Shown here: positions 34,450 to 43,339 of the stretch, piece after piece | Layout of the letters: every line of letters begins with the position of its first letter | Numbering within the stretch: position 1 is the first letter of the stretch | DNA from: Bog-473 sp963783965 | GTDB lineage: Bacteria > Actinomycetota > Acidimicrobiia > Acidimicrobiales > RAAP-2 | Length of the DNA: 64,000 nt | Assembly: GCA_963783965.1 (NCBI GenBank) | Contig: CAWAPQ010000014.1 | Span: 124,001-188,000 of the forward strand | Direction: 5' to 3' | The notes under the pieces: model-generated | Told to the model about the DNA's origin: nothing | Databases searched by the model: none | Seen by the model: the letters and a program-made list of their open reading frames with translations, nothing else | Program-made: the position numbers and the translations under genes

Positions 34450-35346
34450 GTGACGGGGCCCGTCCTCGCCGCGGACGTGGGCGGCACGCAGATGCGGGCC
34501 GCGCTGGTCGACCCGGAGGGCGCGATCCTCCTCCGCCGATCCGTCCCCACTCCCGCCGAGGCCGACGTCCCGGCCTCGTTCACCGACCTCGTTGCCACCG
34601 TGGCGGCGGATCGCAGCCACGGACCGGCCTCCCGCGCCGTGATCGGGCTCCCCGGCGCGGTCGACTACGAGGCCGGCCGGTTCCTCTGGGCGCCCAACCT
34701 GCCCGAGCAGTGGCCGGACCAGCTGTCCGCCGAGGGATTGCGCGCGCAGCTCGGCCTGCCCGTCGACATCGCCAACGATGCCGACCTGGCGGCCGTGGGC
34801 GAAGCCTGGTTCGGTGCCGGTGCGGCGAGCGCCGCTGTCGCCTATCTGACGATCTCGACCGGCATCGGCGCCGGTGTCGTCAATGGTGGCCGGGTCCTCC
34901 GCGGCACCCGGTCCCTCGCCGAGGTCGGGCACGTGGTCATCGACTGGCGCGCCTGGCGTGACGGTGGGCCGAGCACCGTCGAGCAGCTGGGGTCCGGCAG
35001 CGGCATCGCCCGGCTGGCACGCGAGGCCGGCCTGGGAGCGGTCAGCTCGCAACAGGTCCAGGCCGGCGCGGCGGCGGGCGAGCCCCGGGCCGTTGCGCTC
35101 TGGGAGCAGGCCATCGCCGCCTGCGCCGCCGGCGTCTCGACGCTGGTCATGTCCTTCTACCCGAGCACGGTCGTCATCGGGGGCGGCATGGGGAGGCAGG
35201 ACGAGTTTTTCGAGCCTCTGCGTGACATGGTCCTGCAACGGCCCGGACATCATCCCGAGGACCTCGCCGTCGTCCGCTCCACGCTTGGCGACGATGCCGG
35301 GCTTTCCGGGGCCGCCGCCTGGGCCCGGGCCACGCAGCCCGGCTGA
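34450..35346 (+). CDS. ROK-family sugar kinase-like protein without the zinc motif
   Basis: This 298-residue ROK (repressor/ORF/kinase) protein starts at GTG 34450. The nucleotide-binding motif is LAADVGGTQMRAALVD, the catalytic-Asp segment is DIANDADLAAVGEAW, followed by ISTGIGAGVVNGGRVL and the E-x-G-H signature in LAEVGHVVIDW. The usual C-x-C-G-x-x-G-C zinc loop is missing and replaced by RDGGPSTVEQLGSG. The late VVIGGGMGRQDEFF phosphate loop is present. It most likely phosphorylates a hexose such as glucose, and it sits 198 bases upstream of the sugar importer, so a sugar-processing partnership is plausible. Confidence 0.88.
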   Translation: MTGPVLAADVGGTQMRAALVDPEGAILLRRSVPTPAEADVPASFTDLVATVAADRSHGPASRAVIGLPGAVDYEAGRFLWAPNLPEQWPDQLSAEGLRAQLGLPVDIANDADLAAVGEAWFGAGAASAAVAYLTISTGIGAGVVNGGRVLRGTRSLAEVGHVVIDWRAWRDGGPSTVEQLGSGSGIARLAREAGLGAVSSQQVQAGAAAGEPRAVALWEQAIAACAAGVSTLVMSFYPSTVVIGGGMGRQDEFFEPLRDMVLQRPGHHPEDLAVVRSTLGDDAGLSGAAAWARATQPG

Positions 35347-35544
35347 CCTGCAGGCCTACCCCCCTGAGATCCTTCACAGGGTGTGCAACAACCGTTTCCA
35401 CGGTTTGCCCAGCATCCGCCCGAAGACCTCGGTATGGTTCAAGAACCTGAAACAAGACTGCAACACAACCCACGACATGCGGGTGGAACGCAGTCAGCAG
35501 GGGGGGTTCGCTCAAAAGGGCGAACCAGGACCAAAGGAGACAAT

Positions 35545-36741
35545 GTGCGATTCCGCAGAGCAGGCATGTTCGGGGGGCTCTCCCTCGCGGTGTCGGCGAT
35601 GCTGGTCGGCGCTGCTTACGGCGGGGCTTCGGCCTCCGTCCGTGCCAGCGGGCCGTCCAACATCACGGCGACCTCTTTCACCACCGACTTCAGCGTCATG
35701 AAGCAGTTCAAGTCGCTCGCCGCGGAGGGCCACGGCAAGGTGGCGACGATCCTGCCCGACACGGTCAGCTCGACGCGATACGTCGCGTACGACGCGCCGG
35801 ACATCACCAAGGCCCTCAAGACGGCTGGCATGAGCTCGTCGAACTACGTCGTGCAGAACGCACTGGGCAGTGACGCAACGCAGCTGACCGACGCCCAGAC
35901 GGACATCTCCAACGGCGCCACCGTCCTCCTGGTCGACCCGCTCGACTCGGGCGTCGGCGCGCAGATCGAGAGCTACGCGAAGTCTCATGGCGTCAAGGTC
36001 ATCGACTACGACCGCCTGACCCTGGGCGGCAGCCGCGCATACTACGTGAGCTTCAACAACGTTCTCGTCGGTAAGACGATGGGGCAGGGCCTGGTGAGCT
36101 GCATCTCGGCCTGGCACGTCAAGAAGCCTCAGGTCGTGGTCATGCACGGCGCGGCGACGGACAACAACGCAACGCTGTTCGCTCAAGGGTATGACGGTGT
36201 GCTGAACCCGCTCTTCAAGGACAACAAATACACGGCGGTCGCACACACCGCGGGCACCTGGGACGCTCCCACCCAGGAAAACGAGTTCCAAGCGGTGTAC
36301 ACAGCACACCCGGGCACCAACGCGGCGCTTGTCCCCAACGACACAACCAACGCCCCGATCGTTACCTACCTGCAGTCACTGCACGTGAAGCCCAAGACCT
36401 TCCCGACCACGGGGCAGGACGCCTCCCTGGTGGGCCTGCAGAACGTGCTCGCGGGCTACCAGTGCGGCACGGTGTACAAGCCGAACGCTATTGAGGCGCA
36501 GACCTCCGTCGCCTTGGCCCTGTACCTGCGAGCGGGCGTGAAGCCGCCGAAGAAGCTGGTGAACGCCACCACGAAGGACACGACGGGCGGTGCCGACGTC
36601 CCGACCGTGGCGCTGACGCCGACGTGGGTGACCACACAGAACATGAAATCCACGGTGATCAAGGACAACTACGTCCCAGCCTCGCAGCTCTGCGCCGGCT
36701 CGTTTGCCGCTGACTGCACCGCGGCAGGCATCACGCCGTAG
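35545..36741 (+). CDS. Sugar ABC transporter substrate-binding protein (xylose/ribose type)
   Basis: This 398-residue exported periplasmic-binding protein is started at GTG 35545, with aaaggagac just before; the longer upstream frame is not signal-peptide-like. A Sec signal peptide (VRFRRAGMFGGLSLAVSAML...ASA) precedes the mature domain. Features of the Peripla_BP_4 / XylF group are GATVLLVDPLDSGVGAQIES, GVKVIDYDRLTLGGSRAYYV, VSFNNVLVGKTMGQG and TTGQDASLVGLQNVLAG. Two cysteines near the C-terminus (LCAGSFAADC) may form a disulfide. It is followed by a strong hairpin and then the ATPase and permease, the usual order for an operon with excess binding protein. Confidence 0.92.
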   Translation: MRFRRAGMFGGLSLAVSAMLVGAAYGGASASVRASGPSNITATSFTTDFSVMKQFKSLAAEGHGKVATILPDTVSSTRYVAYDAPDITKALKTAGMSSSNYVVQNALGSDATQLTDAQTDISNGATVLLVDPLDSGVGAQIESYAKSHGVKVIDYDRLTLGGSRAYYVSFNNVLVGKTMGQGLVSCISAWHVKKPQVVVMHGAATDNNATLFAQGYDGVLNPLFKDNKYTAVAHTAGTWDAPTQENEFQAVYTAHPGTNAALVPNDTTNAPIVTYLQSLHVKPKTFPTTGQDASLVGLQNVLAGYQCGTVYKPNAIEAQTSVALALYLRAGVKPPKKLVNATTKDTTGGADVPTVALTPTWVTTQNMKSTVIKDNYVPASQLCAGSFAADCTAAGITP

Positions 36742-36799
36742 CCATCATTGGGATCGCGGTGCCCGGCTGGGTAGTGTCGATCCCATAGAAGTACTTCCG

Positions 36800-36834
36800 G
36801 ACCGACCCCCCGTTCCCAGGACGGGGGGTCGGTC
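36800..36834 (+). terminator. Strong intercistronic hairpin in the sugar-transport operon
   Basis: A perfect 14-bp stem (GACCGACCCCCCGT with its complement) closes a seven-base loop. It lies 59 bases after the binding-protein stop and 45 bases before the ATPase. No U-tract follows, so it probably acts as a partial terminator or as an RNA stabiliser that raises binding-protein levels over transporter levels. It is the cleanest hairpin in the window. Confidence 0.75.
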
Positions 36835-36879
36835 ATGGGAGGTCAATGCTCGATGGCGGTGTGACTGGGGGTAGCGAAG

Positions 36880-37641
36880 GTGGCAGAGGAAACACCACTG
36901 CTCGAACTCCGGGGTGTGAGCAAGGTCTTCGGGGCGGTCCAAGCCCTCAACAAGGTCGACCTCTCGGTGCCGCCGGGGAAGGTGACGGCTCTCGTCGGCG
37001 ACAACGGTGCCGGCAAATCGGTCACGATCAAGACGATCTCCGGGCTCTGGCCGCCTTCCGAAGGAGAGATCCTTTGGGAAGGTTCGCCTGCCCACATTCA
37101 CAGCCCGAACGACGCTGAAGCGCGCGGGATCACGACGATCTATCAGGACCTCGCGCTGTGCGACAACCTCGACATCGTGCAGAACATGTTCCTCGGTCAC
37201 GAGAAATCGCGGCTCGGGCTCCTCGACGAGTCCGCCATGGAGATCGAGGCGCGCAAAACCCTGGCCGACCTCCACGTCACGACGGTCCGCTCCATCCGCC
37301 AGCCGGTGGCATCCCTGTCGGGCGGACAACGGCAATCCGTTGCGGTGGCCAAGGCGGTCATGTCGGCGGCCAAGCTGGTGATCATGGACGAGCCCACCGC
37401 CGCACTCGGAGTGGCCCAGACCGCCCAGGTGCTCGACCTCATCAAGCGGCTCTCGAGCCAGGGAACGGCGGTCATGGTGGTGTCACACAACTTGAATGAC
37501 GTCTTCGCCGTCGCCGACCAGATCTCCATCCTCTACCTCGGCCGGCTGGTCGCGCAGGGACCGGCGTCCGATTTCGACACGCAGGTCGTGGTCGAGTACA
37601 TGACGACAGGCCAATCGTCCCGAACAGAAGACGCGGGGTGA
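36880..37641 (+). CDS. Sugar ABC transporter ATPase (single-domain, xylose/fructose type)
   Basis: This 253-residue ATPase starts at GTG 36880 and has only one nucleotide-binding domain, unlike the tandem-domain RbsA/XylG proteins. Single-domain versions such as FrcA occur in other bacteria. The Walker A is GDNGAGKSVT (starting at Gly40), the Q-loop is TTIYQDLALCDNLDIVQN, the signature is LSGGQRQSV, the Walker B is LVIMDEPTAALG and the switch His is in VVSHNLNDV. Two such subunits would form the motor. It is separated from the permease by seven bases and forms an operon with it. Confidence 0.94.
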   Translation: MAEETPLLELRGVSKVFGAVQALNKVDLSVPPGKVTALVGDNGAGKSVTIKTISGLWPPSEGEILWEGSPAHIHSPNDAEARGITTIYQDLALCDNLDIVQNMFLGHEKSRLGLLDESAMEIEARKTLADLHVTTVRSIRQPVASLSGGQRQSVAVAKAVMSAAKLVIMDEPTAALGVAQTAQVLDLIKRLSSQGTAVMVVSHNLNDVFAVADQISILYLGRLVAQGPASDFDTQVVVEYMTTGQSSRTEDAG

Positions 37642-37648
37642 CGCACCC

Positions 37649-38947
37649 ATGACCGAGACGACCAGCACCCCCGAAAGCGCCATCGCACCCGACCAACTCG
37701 TCGTCCTGGCACCGGACGTTCTCGCAGACTCCCTCGGCGACTACCTGCGGGCGTGGTGGAAGCGGATCCGCGGCGGCGAGAGCGGCGCGCTGCCCATCAT
37801 CATCGGACTCATCGTCATCAGCATCTTTTTCTCGGCCAAGTCGAGCGCCTTCCTGACATCGACCAACATCGTCAACCTCTTCGTGCAGTCGACGTTCATC
37901 ATCTTGCTGGGAATGGCCGAGCTGTACGCCCTGATCCTGAGTGAGATCGATCTCTCGGTCGGATTCGTAGGAGCTGTCGGGGCGGCCATTGCCATGGCTC
38001 TGATCAGCTCGCCTCAGAACTGGGTCTGGTGGGCCGGGCTCATCGTCGGCTTGGCTGCGTGCGCCCTTATCGGGGCGTTCCAGGGCACCATCATCACCCG
38101 GCTGAGAATCCCGTCGTTCGTGGTGACCCTTGCCGGCTTGCTCGGTTGGCAAGGGGTCCTGATCTACGTCTTCGACACCGACAAGGGCGCCGTCGGCGGC
38201 GTGATCACGATCTCCAACAACGTCATCCGCGACCTCGTCAGTGGCACCTTGACCCCGGCGGCGGGGTGGATCCTCCTCGTCGTGCTCGTCGTCATGTACG
38301 CGATCATCACGGTCGTCCGCAGCTCGCGTCGGCGCGCCACGGGCCTCACCACGCCGCCGCTCAGCATCACGCTCCTCACGCTCGGCGCGGTCGCGGTCGC
38401 CGGCGCCGTTCTGGTCTTCATCTGCAACCGCAACCGGGGCATCGCGGCCGCCCCGGTCAGCGGAGTCCCCTGGGTCATACCGTTCGTGCTGGTCGTGTTG
38501 GTCGCCCAGTCGTTCCTGCTCGCCCGCACGCGACTCGGGCGCTACATGTACGCCATCGGCGCCAGCCCCGAGGCGGCGCGCCGGGCCGGCATCCACGTCG
38601 CTCGGATCCGGACTATCGCGTTCGCGCTGTGCAGCCTCACCGCCGGCCTGGCGGCCGTTGTCTACGCATCCCGCCTCGGGTCCATCACGATCGGCTTCGA
38701 CGGCGGTACGTACGTGCTCTACGCCGTGGCCGCCGCGGTCATCGGCGGCGCCAGCCTCTTCGGGGGCTACGGCAAACCAATCCACCCGCTCCTCGGTGGA
38801 CTCGTCATCGCGACCCTGAACAACGGGCTCGACCTGTTGAACATCACCACCGCAGGGACAGACGTCGCCACCGCCGCCGTCCTCCTGGTCGCGGTGGCGG
38901 TCGACGCCACCCTCCGGCGCCGTGGCCGCCCGGGCGCAGGGGGCTGA
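37649..38947 (+). CDS. Sugar ABC transporter permease (xylose/ribose type)
   Basis: This 432-residue inner-membrane permease of the BPD_transp_2 family has about ten hydrophobic helices. A cytosolic N-terminal segment (about 1-50, ending YLRAWWKRIRGGESG) precedes the first helix. Typical blocks are LILSEIDLSVGFVGAVGAAI, TRLRIPSFVVTLAGLLGWQG, the E-A-A-R-R-A-G-I coupling loop (SPEAARRAGIHVARI) and IGGASLFGGYGKP. A basic loop (SSRRRATGLTTPP) in the middle is larger than in the E. coli proteins. It follows the ATPase by seven bases. Pentoses or fructose are the expected substrates of the whole system. Confidence 0.93.
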   Translation: MTETTSTPESAIAPDQLVVLAPDVLADSLGDYLRAWWKRIRGGESGALPIIIGLIVISIFFSAKSSAFLTSTNIVNLFVQSTFIILLGMAELYALILSEIDLSVGFVGAVGAAIAMALISSPQNWVWWAGLIVGLAACALIGAFQGTIITRLRIPSFVVTLAGLLGWQGVLIYVFDTDKGAVGGVITISNNVIRDLVSGTLTPAAGWILLVVLVVMYAIITVVRSSRRRATGLTTPPLSITLLTLGAVAVAGAVLVFICNRNRGIAAAPVSGVPWVIPFVLVVLVAQSFLLARTRLGRYMYAIGASPEAARRAGIHVARIRTIAFALCSLTAGLAAVVYASRLGSITIGFDGGTYVLYAVAAAVIGGASLFGGYGKPIHPLLGGLVIATLNNGLDLLNITTAGTDVATAAVLLVAVAVDATLRRRGRPGAGG

Positions 38948-38963
38948 CGCCGCGGTCGCGGGA

Positions 38964-40571
38964 GTGCACTCTGCCCGCCAGCGGCGACTACTGGGCGGTG
39001 TGGCCGCGGCGACGATCATCGGCGTGATCATGCTCGCCGGGTCTGTGCCCGTGCCGGCCACCACGACCACCACGACCACCACGAGCGCGGCTGCGATCCC
39101 CTCGTGGACCGTCTACCACGGCGATCCCGCCGGCACGGGAACCGCCACGTCGGTCACGTCTGTCGACGTCACGTCGCCCGCATGGACGTCCTCCCAGCTC
39201 GACGGTGCCCTCTACGGCGAGCCGCTCGCCTCGGCGGGTCTGGTCTTCGTCGCCACCGAGAACGACACCGTCTACGCCCTCTCGGCTGCCAACGGCAGGA
39301 TCGCGTGGTCCTCGCACCTCGCCACGCCCGTGCCGTCGGGTTCACTTCCCTGCGGCGACATCTCGCCCACTGTCGGGATCACCGGTACGCCCGTGCTCGA
39401 TGCGGCGCGCGGCGAGTTGTTCGTGGTGGCCGACGAGATGATCAGGGGCAGGCCGGCGCACCAGCTGGTCGGGCTGAGCATGGCGACCGGCAAAGTCGAG
39501 TTGAACCAGAACGTGGACCCGAAGGGCTCGACGCCTGCCGCCATCCTGCAGCGCACCGGTTTGACGCTCAATGCCGGACACGTCGTCTTCGGCTACGGAG
39601 GGAACTACGGCGACTGCTCGACGTACCACGGCTGGGTCATGTCGGTACCCGAGACCGGCGGGACGCCCGCCGCGTTCGCCGTCGACTCCGGTCCGGGCGA
39701 GAGCCAGGGCGCGGTCTGGATGGGCGGTGCGGCGCCGGTGGTCGACGCCGGCGGCAACATCTGGGTCACTGCGGGCAACGGATCGGTGGAGTCCTCCTCC
39801 CACGCCTACGACGACAGCGATTCGGTGCTGGAGCTCTCCCCCTCGCTCACGCTGGAGCAGTTCTTCGCGCCGTCGTCCTGGGCGTCGGACAACGCGAGCG
39901 ATCTCGACTTCTCGACCGGCGTGGCGTTGCTCGCCAACGGCCAGGTGATCGCCGGCTCCAAGTCGCGCTTCGTCTACCTGCTCGACGGGTCGAGCCTCGG
40001 CGGTATCGGCGGACAGCGGGCAGCGCTCGCGAACGCATGCGGCAATGACATCGACGGTGGCCTCGCGGTCGACGGTTCGATCGTCTATCTGCCCTGCCTG
40101 AACGGGCCGATCGCCGTGATGGCGTCGGACGCACCGGCCCGGCTTCGATTGCTCTGGAGCGCCTCCGTCGGCGGTGGGCCCCCGATCGTGGCCGGCGGGC
40201 TCGTCTGGACCATCGGCTCGAACGGCACCCTGTACGGCCTCAACCCGTCGACCGGCGCGGTCTCGAAGCAGGCGACGATCGGCGCCCCTGCCAACCACTT
40301 CCCGACCCCCTCCATCGCCGCGGGTCTCCTGTTGGCGGCCTCGGCCAATCGCCTCGTGGCGTTCTCGGCGTCGGGTCCGGGAGGCACGGCGACCACATCG
40401 ACCCTTCCGCCGAGCACGTCCGCTCCGCCTGGGCGTTCAGCTGCACCGACCCCGACCGGGAGCAGCCATTCGAACGAGATTCTGGCCGCCGCCGTGGTGG
40501 GCGCCGTCGTCGTCATCCTCCTGGGTTCGTGGCTCCTCTGGCGGCGCAGAGCCTCGGCCAGGCGGTCCTGA
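38964..40571 (+). CDS. Surface PQQ-type beta-propeller protein with C-terminal anchor
   Basis: I start this 535-residue protein at GTG 38964, 16 bases after the permease stop; GTG 38922 in the same frame would overlap the permease by 26 bases. An N-terminal signal or anchor helix (LLGGVAAATIIGVIMLAGSV) is followed by a Thr-rich spacer and then repeated propeller strands (LVFVATENDTVYALSAANGR, LVWTIGSNGTLYGLNPSTGA). There is a Ser/Thr/Pro stalk and a C-terminal helix with a basic stop (VVILLGSWLLWRRRASARRS). Four cysteines lie in the propeller. No PQQ-enzyme active site is evident, so a structural or sugar-binding surface role is more likely than dehydrogenase activity. Confidence 0.82.
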   Translation: MHSARQRRLLGGVAAATIIGVIMLAGSVPVPATTTTTTTTSAAAIPSWTVYHGDPAGTGTATSVTSVDVTSPAWTSSQLDGALYGEPLASAGLVFVATENDTVYALSAANGRIAWSSHLATPVPSGSLPCGDISPTVGITGTPVLDAARGELFVVADEMIRGRPAHQLVGLSMATGKVELNQNVDPKGSTPAAILQRTGLTLNAGHVVFGYGGNYGDCSTYHGWVMSVPETGGTPAAFAVDSGPGESQGAVWMGGAAPVVDAGGNIWVTAGNGSVESSSHAYDDSDSVLELSPSLTLEQFFAPSSWASDNASDLDFSTGVALLANGQVIAGSKSRFVYLLDGSSLGGIGGQRAALANACGNDIDGGLAVDGSIVYLPCLNGPIAVMASDAPARLRLLWSASVGGGPPIVAGGLVWTIGSNGTLYGLNPSTGAVSKQATIGAPANHFPTPSIAAGLLLAASANRLVAFSASGPGGTATTSTLPPSTSAPPGRSAAPTPTGSSHSNEILAAAVVGAVVVILLGSWLLWRRRASARRS

Positions 40572-40661
40572 GGACATCGCAAGGAGACAGCACGGCACGC
40601 CGACGCCGAGCTCCTCGTCCACAACCCTTTGCGCCGGCGGTTCCCGTCCCCGGGGTTGCGG

Positions 40662-40946
40662 TCAGCGGGCCGACAGCAGGATCTCGAGCACGGTTCCGAG
40701 GCCGGCGACGAGGAGCGAGATGGACACGATGACGGCCATCACCTGCACGAGGGGGCGGTGCATGGGTTCCCATTCGCCGACGTCGGCGAACTGGTCGAGC
40801 TCGACGTCGTCGGCGTCCGCCCAGGCCGCTTCCTCGGGAGCGCGCGCATCGAGCGGTCGGGGCTCCCGGGTGGCCAGGTAGCCGATGAAAGGACCCAGCC
40901 CGTCCGGAAAGTGAGGCTGCGGCGGTCCAGGAACATGACCCAGCAT
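40662..40946 (-). CDS. Small single-helix membrane protein
   Basis: This 94-residue frame starts at ATG 40944-40946; a GTG at 40979 would add 11 residues. A soluble acidic first half (EEAAWADADDVELDQFADV) precedes a C-terminal helix (LVQVMAVIVSISLLVAGLGT) ending VLEILLSAR. It faces the PQQ gene convergently and diverges from the sulfatase 62 bases away. I do not recognise a family; the plausible topology and codon use support it as real. Confidence 0.55.
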   Translation of the reverse strand: MLGHVPGPPQPHFPDGLGPFIGYLATREPRPLDARAPEEAAWADADDVELDQFADVGEWEPMHRPLVQVMAVIVSISLLVAGLGTVLEILLSAR

Positions 40947-41008
40947 CAGGCGCCACGTTAGCCCTGCGACGAGAGTCACGAACGCCCGAGCGTCTACCCT
41001 CTCGACCC

Positions 41009-43294
41009 ATGGACGAACCTCAGCAGATCGGCTTCACCACGGCCGAGTCGACCCCCCGCTTCCCCCGCGAACCCAGGCCGCCGGCGGGGGCCCCCAACGT
41101 CATTGCCATCGTCCTCGACGACACCGGCTTCGGCCACCTAGGCGCTTTCGGCTCGGACATCGGGACCCCTCACCTGGACGGGCTGGCGGCCGGTGGCGCA
41201 CCGTTCAATCGCTTCCACGTCACATCCCTGTGTTCGCCGACCAGGGCGTCGTTCTTCACGGGGCGCAACCACCACGCGGTCGGCATGGGCTTCCTGGCCG
41301 ACATCCCCTTGGCCTTCCCGGGCTACGACGCCCGGCTGCCCAAATCCGCCGCCACCCTCCCCCGAGTCCTGCGCGACGCCGGCTACTCCACGCTGGCCGT
41401 GGGCAAATGGCACCTGACGCCGAGGTGGCAACGCTCGGCGGCCGGACCCTTCGACACGTGGCCGCTCGGACTGGGGTTCGAGCGCTACTACGGGTTCCTC
41501 CAGGGCGACACCAACCACTGGACCCCGAACCTCGTGTGCGACAACCACTACATCGAGCCCCCGCGCCGGCCCGAGGAGGGGTACCACCTCAGCGAGGACC
41601 TGGCCGATCAGGCCGTCCGCATGGTGCAGGACCAGCAGCAGGGGGCCCCGGGCAAGCCGTACTTCCTGTACCTCGCGCTCGGCGCCATGCATGCGCCGCA
41701 CCACGTGGCCCCCGAGTGGGTCGATCCCTACCGGGGCGTGTTCGACAAGGGGTGGGACGCCTGGCGCGAGGAGGTGTTCGCCCGCCAGCTCGCTTCGGGG
41801 ATGGTGCCCGACGGCACTGTACTGACCGAGCGCCCCGAGTGGGTACAGGCCTGGAGCGAGCTCTCGGGGGAGGAGCGGCGCATGCTGGCGCGCCAACAGG
41901 AGGTCTTCGCAGGCTTCCTGACCCACACCGACGCGCAGATCGGCCGGGTCCTCTCGTCGCTCGAAGACCTGGGGGCGCTGGACAACACGCTGGTCATGGT
42001 CTTCTCCGACAACGGCGCCAGCGCTGAGGGAGGCAAGGCCGGCAGCTTCAACGAACACCGGTTCACCGCACACGTCAGGGAGTCGATGGACCAGAACCTG
42101 GCCCACTACGACGACTGGGGCGGCTTCAGCACCTACAACCACTACTCGTGGGCGTGGGCCTGGGCCGGCAACACCCCCAACAAGCTGTGGAAGCGCTACA
42201 CCTGGCTGGGCGGGACCCGCACGCCGCTCATTGTGCACTGGCCGGGACGGATCGCCCAGCCCGGCACGGTGCGAGCGCAGTTCGCCCACGCAGTCGACCT
42301 CATGCCGACGATCATGGGCGCCGTCGGCCTCCAGCTCCCCGACGAGGTGGACGGCGTGGCCCAGCAGCCCGTGGACGGGGTGAGCCTCCTCTCCACGCTG
42401 GAGGACCCGGCAACCGCGGAACTGCATCCGACCCAGTACTTCGAGATGATGGGCTCGCGCTCCATCTACCACCAGGGATGGAAGGCCACGACCAACCACA
42501 TCAGCACCGGCATCCTCGACGAGGAGGAGCTGGCCGTCGGCAGCCGCGACTTCGCCGAGGACCGCTGGGAGCTCTACGACCTCTCGGTCGACTTCTCCGA
42601 AGCGCTCGACCGCGCCGACGAGGAGCCGGAGCGCACGCAGCAGCTGCGCGACCTGTGGGATGCCGAGGCGGACCGCAACCATGTCCTGCCGATCTCCGAC
42701 GGCCTGGTCGACCGCTTCGGGGGTTTCATCCCGCCGGTCTGGCCCGCCGGTCCGTCGCGGACGTTCCGCCCGGGCGGCGGCCCGGTCGCCGACGAATCAG
42801 TCCCGCTCCTGTGGGGCGGCTTCGACATCACGGCCGACGTCGACACCGACCGGGACGGTGCGGGCGGCGTCGTCTTCGCGCTCGGCGACTGGTTCGGGGG
42901 CTACGCGCTCTACCTCGTCGAGGGCAGGGTCCACTTCACCTTCGCCCGCGCCGCCGACGTGCTCGAGCTGATGATGCCGCCGCCACTGGCGGTCGGCCGC
43001 CACGACGTCACCGTGTCCTACGCCGTGGGCGAGGGCGGTCGCCCGGGCCGGATGGTGCTGCGCGTCGACGGGACCGAGGTCGACGAGACGGCGGTGGAGG
43101 GCATGTTGCCGCTGGCCGTCCAGCACGGCGGGGCGGGCTTGCGCCTCGGTTGGGACAGCGGGTTCCCGGTGTCGGCGCGCTACGCGCCGCCCGCCCCCCT
43201 CGACGGGACGGTCCACGGGGTCCGCGTGGACACCCCGGGCTCATTCCGGCCCGACCCGGCCGACGAGGTCCGCGCCGCGCTCCACGCCGACTGA
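41009..43294 (+). CDS. Sulfatase (formylglycine-type arylsulfatase) with C-terminal beta domain
   Basis: This 761-residue type I sulfatase carries the C-x-P-x-R signature in LCSPTRASFFTGRNHH, with Cys75 as the formylglycine site and the Arg and Lys (GKWHLT) partners intact. Early metal residues are VLDDTGFGHLG (Asp-Asp), and the later DNGASAEGG matches the D-N-G block. From about residue 595 a beta-rich domain follows (GGFDITADVDTDRDGAGGVV...), as in long mycobacterial arylsulfatases. No signal peptide is visible, so it acts in the cytosol. Activation would need a formylglycine-generating enzyme, not encoded here. It hydrolyses an organic sulfate ester of unknown structure. Confidence 0.94.
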   Translation: MDEPQQIGFTTAESTPRFPREPRPPAGAPNVIAIVLDDTGFGHLGAFGSDIGTPHLDGLAAGGAPFNRFHVTSLCSPTRASFFTGRNHHAVGMGFLADIPLAFPGYDARLPKSAATLPRVLRDAGYSTLAVGKWHLTPRWQRSAAGPFDTWPLGLGFERYYGFLQGDTNHWTPNLVCDNHYIEPPRRPEEGYHLSEDLADQAVRMVQDQQQGAPGKPYFLYLALGAMHAPHHVAPEWVDPYRGVFDKGWDAWREEVFARQLASGMVPDGTVLTERPEWVQAWSELSGEERRMLARQQEVFAGFLTHTDAQIGRVLSSLEDLGALDNTLVMVFSDNGASAEGGKAGSFNEHRFTAHVRESMDQNLAHYDDWGGFSTYNHYSWAWAWAGNTPNKLWKRYTWLGGTRTPLIVHWPGRIAQPGTVRAQFAHAVDLMPTIMGAVGLQLPDEVDGVAQQPVDGVSLLSTLEDPATAELHPTQYFEMMGSRSIYHQGWKATTNHISTGILDEEELAVGSRDFAEDRWELYDLSVDFSEALDRADEEPERTQQLRDLWDAEADRNHVLPISDGLVDRFGGFIPPVWPAGPSRTFRPGGGPVADESVPLLWGGFDITADVDTDRDGAGGVVFALGDWFGGYALYLVEGRVHFTFARAADVLELMMPPPLAVGRHDVTVSYAVGEGGRPGRMVLRVDGTEVDETAVEGMLPLAVQHGGAGLRLGWDSGFPVSARYAPPAPLDGTVHGVRVDTPGSFRPDPADEVRAALHAD

Positions 43295-43339
43295 GGCGGG
43301 CGTTCTTCAGGCCGACCTACGGGACAGCGTGGCCACCGG

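Noticed and set aside
37472..39082. 536-codon open frame on the minus strand
   Set aside because: It is antisense to the sugar ATPase and permease; the product is Asp/Arg/Gly-rich without hydrophobic or catalytic motifs.
41138..42682. 514-codon open frame on the minus strand
   Set aside because: It is antisense to the sulfatase with the C-x-P-x-R signature; no domain or ribosome site supports it.
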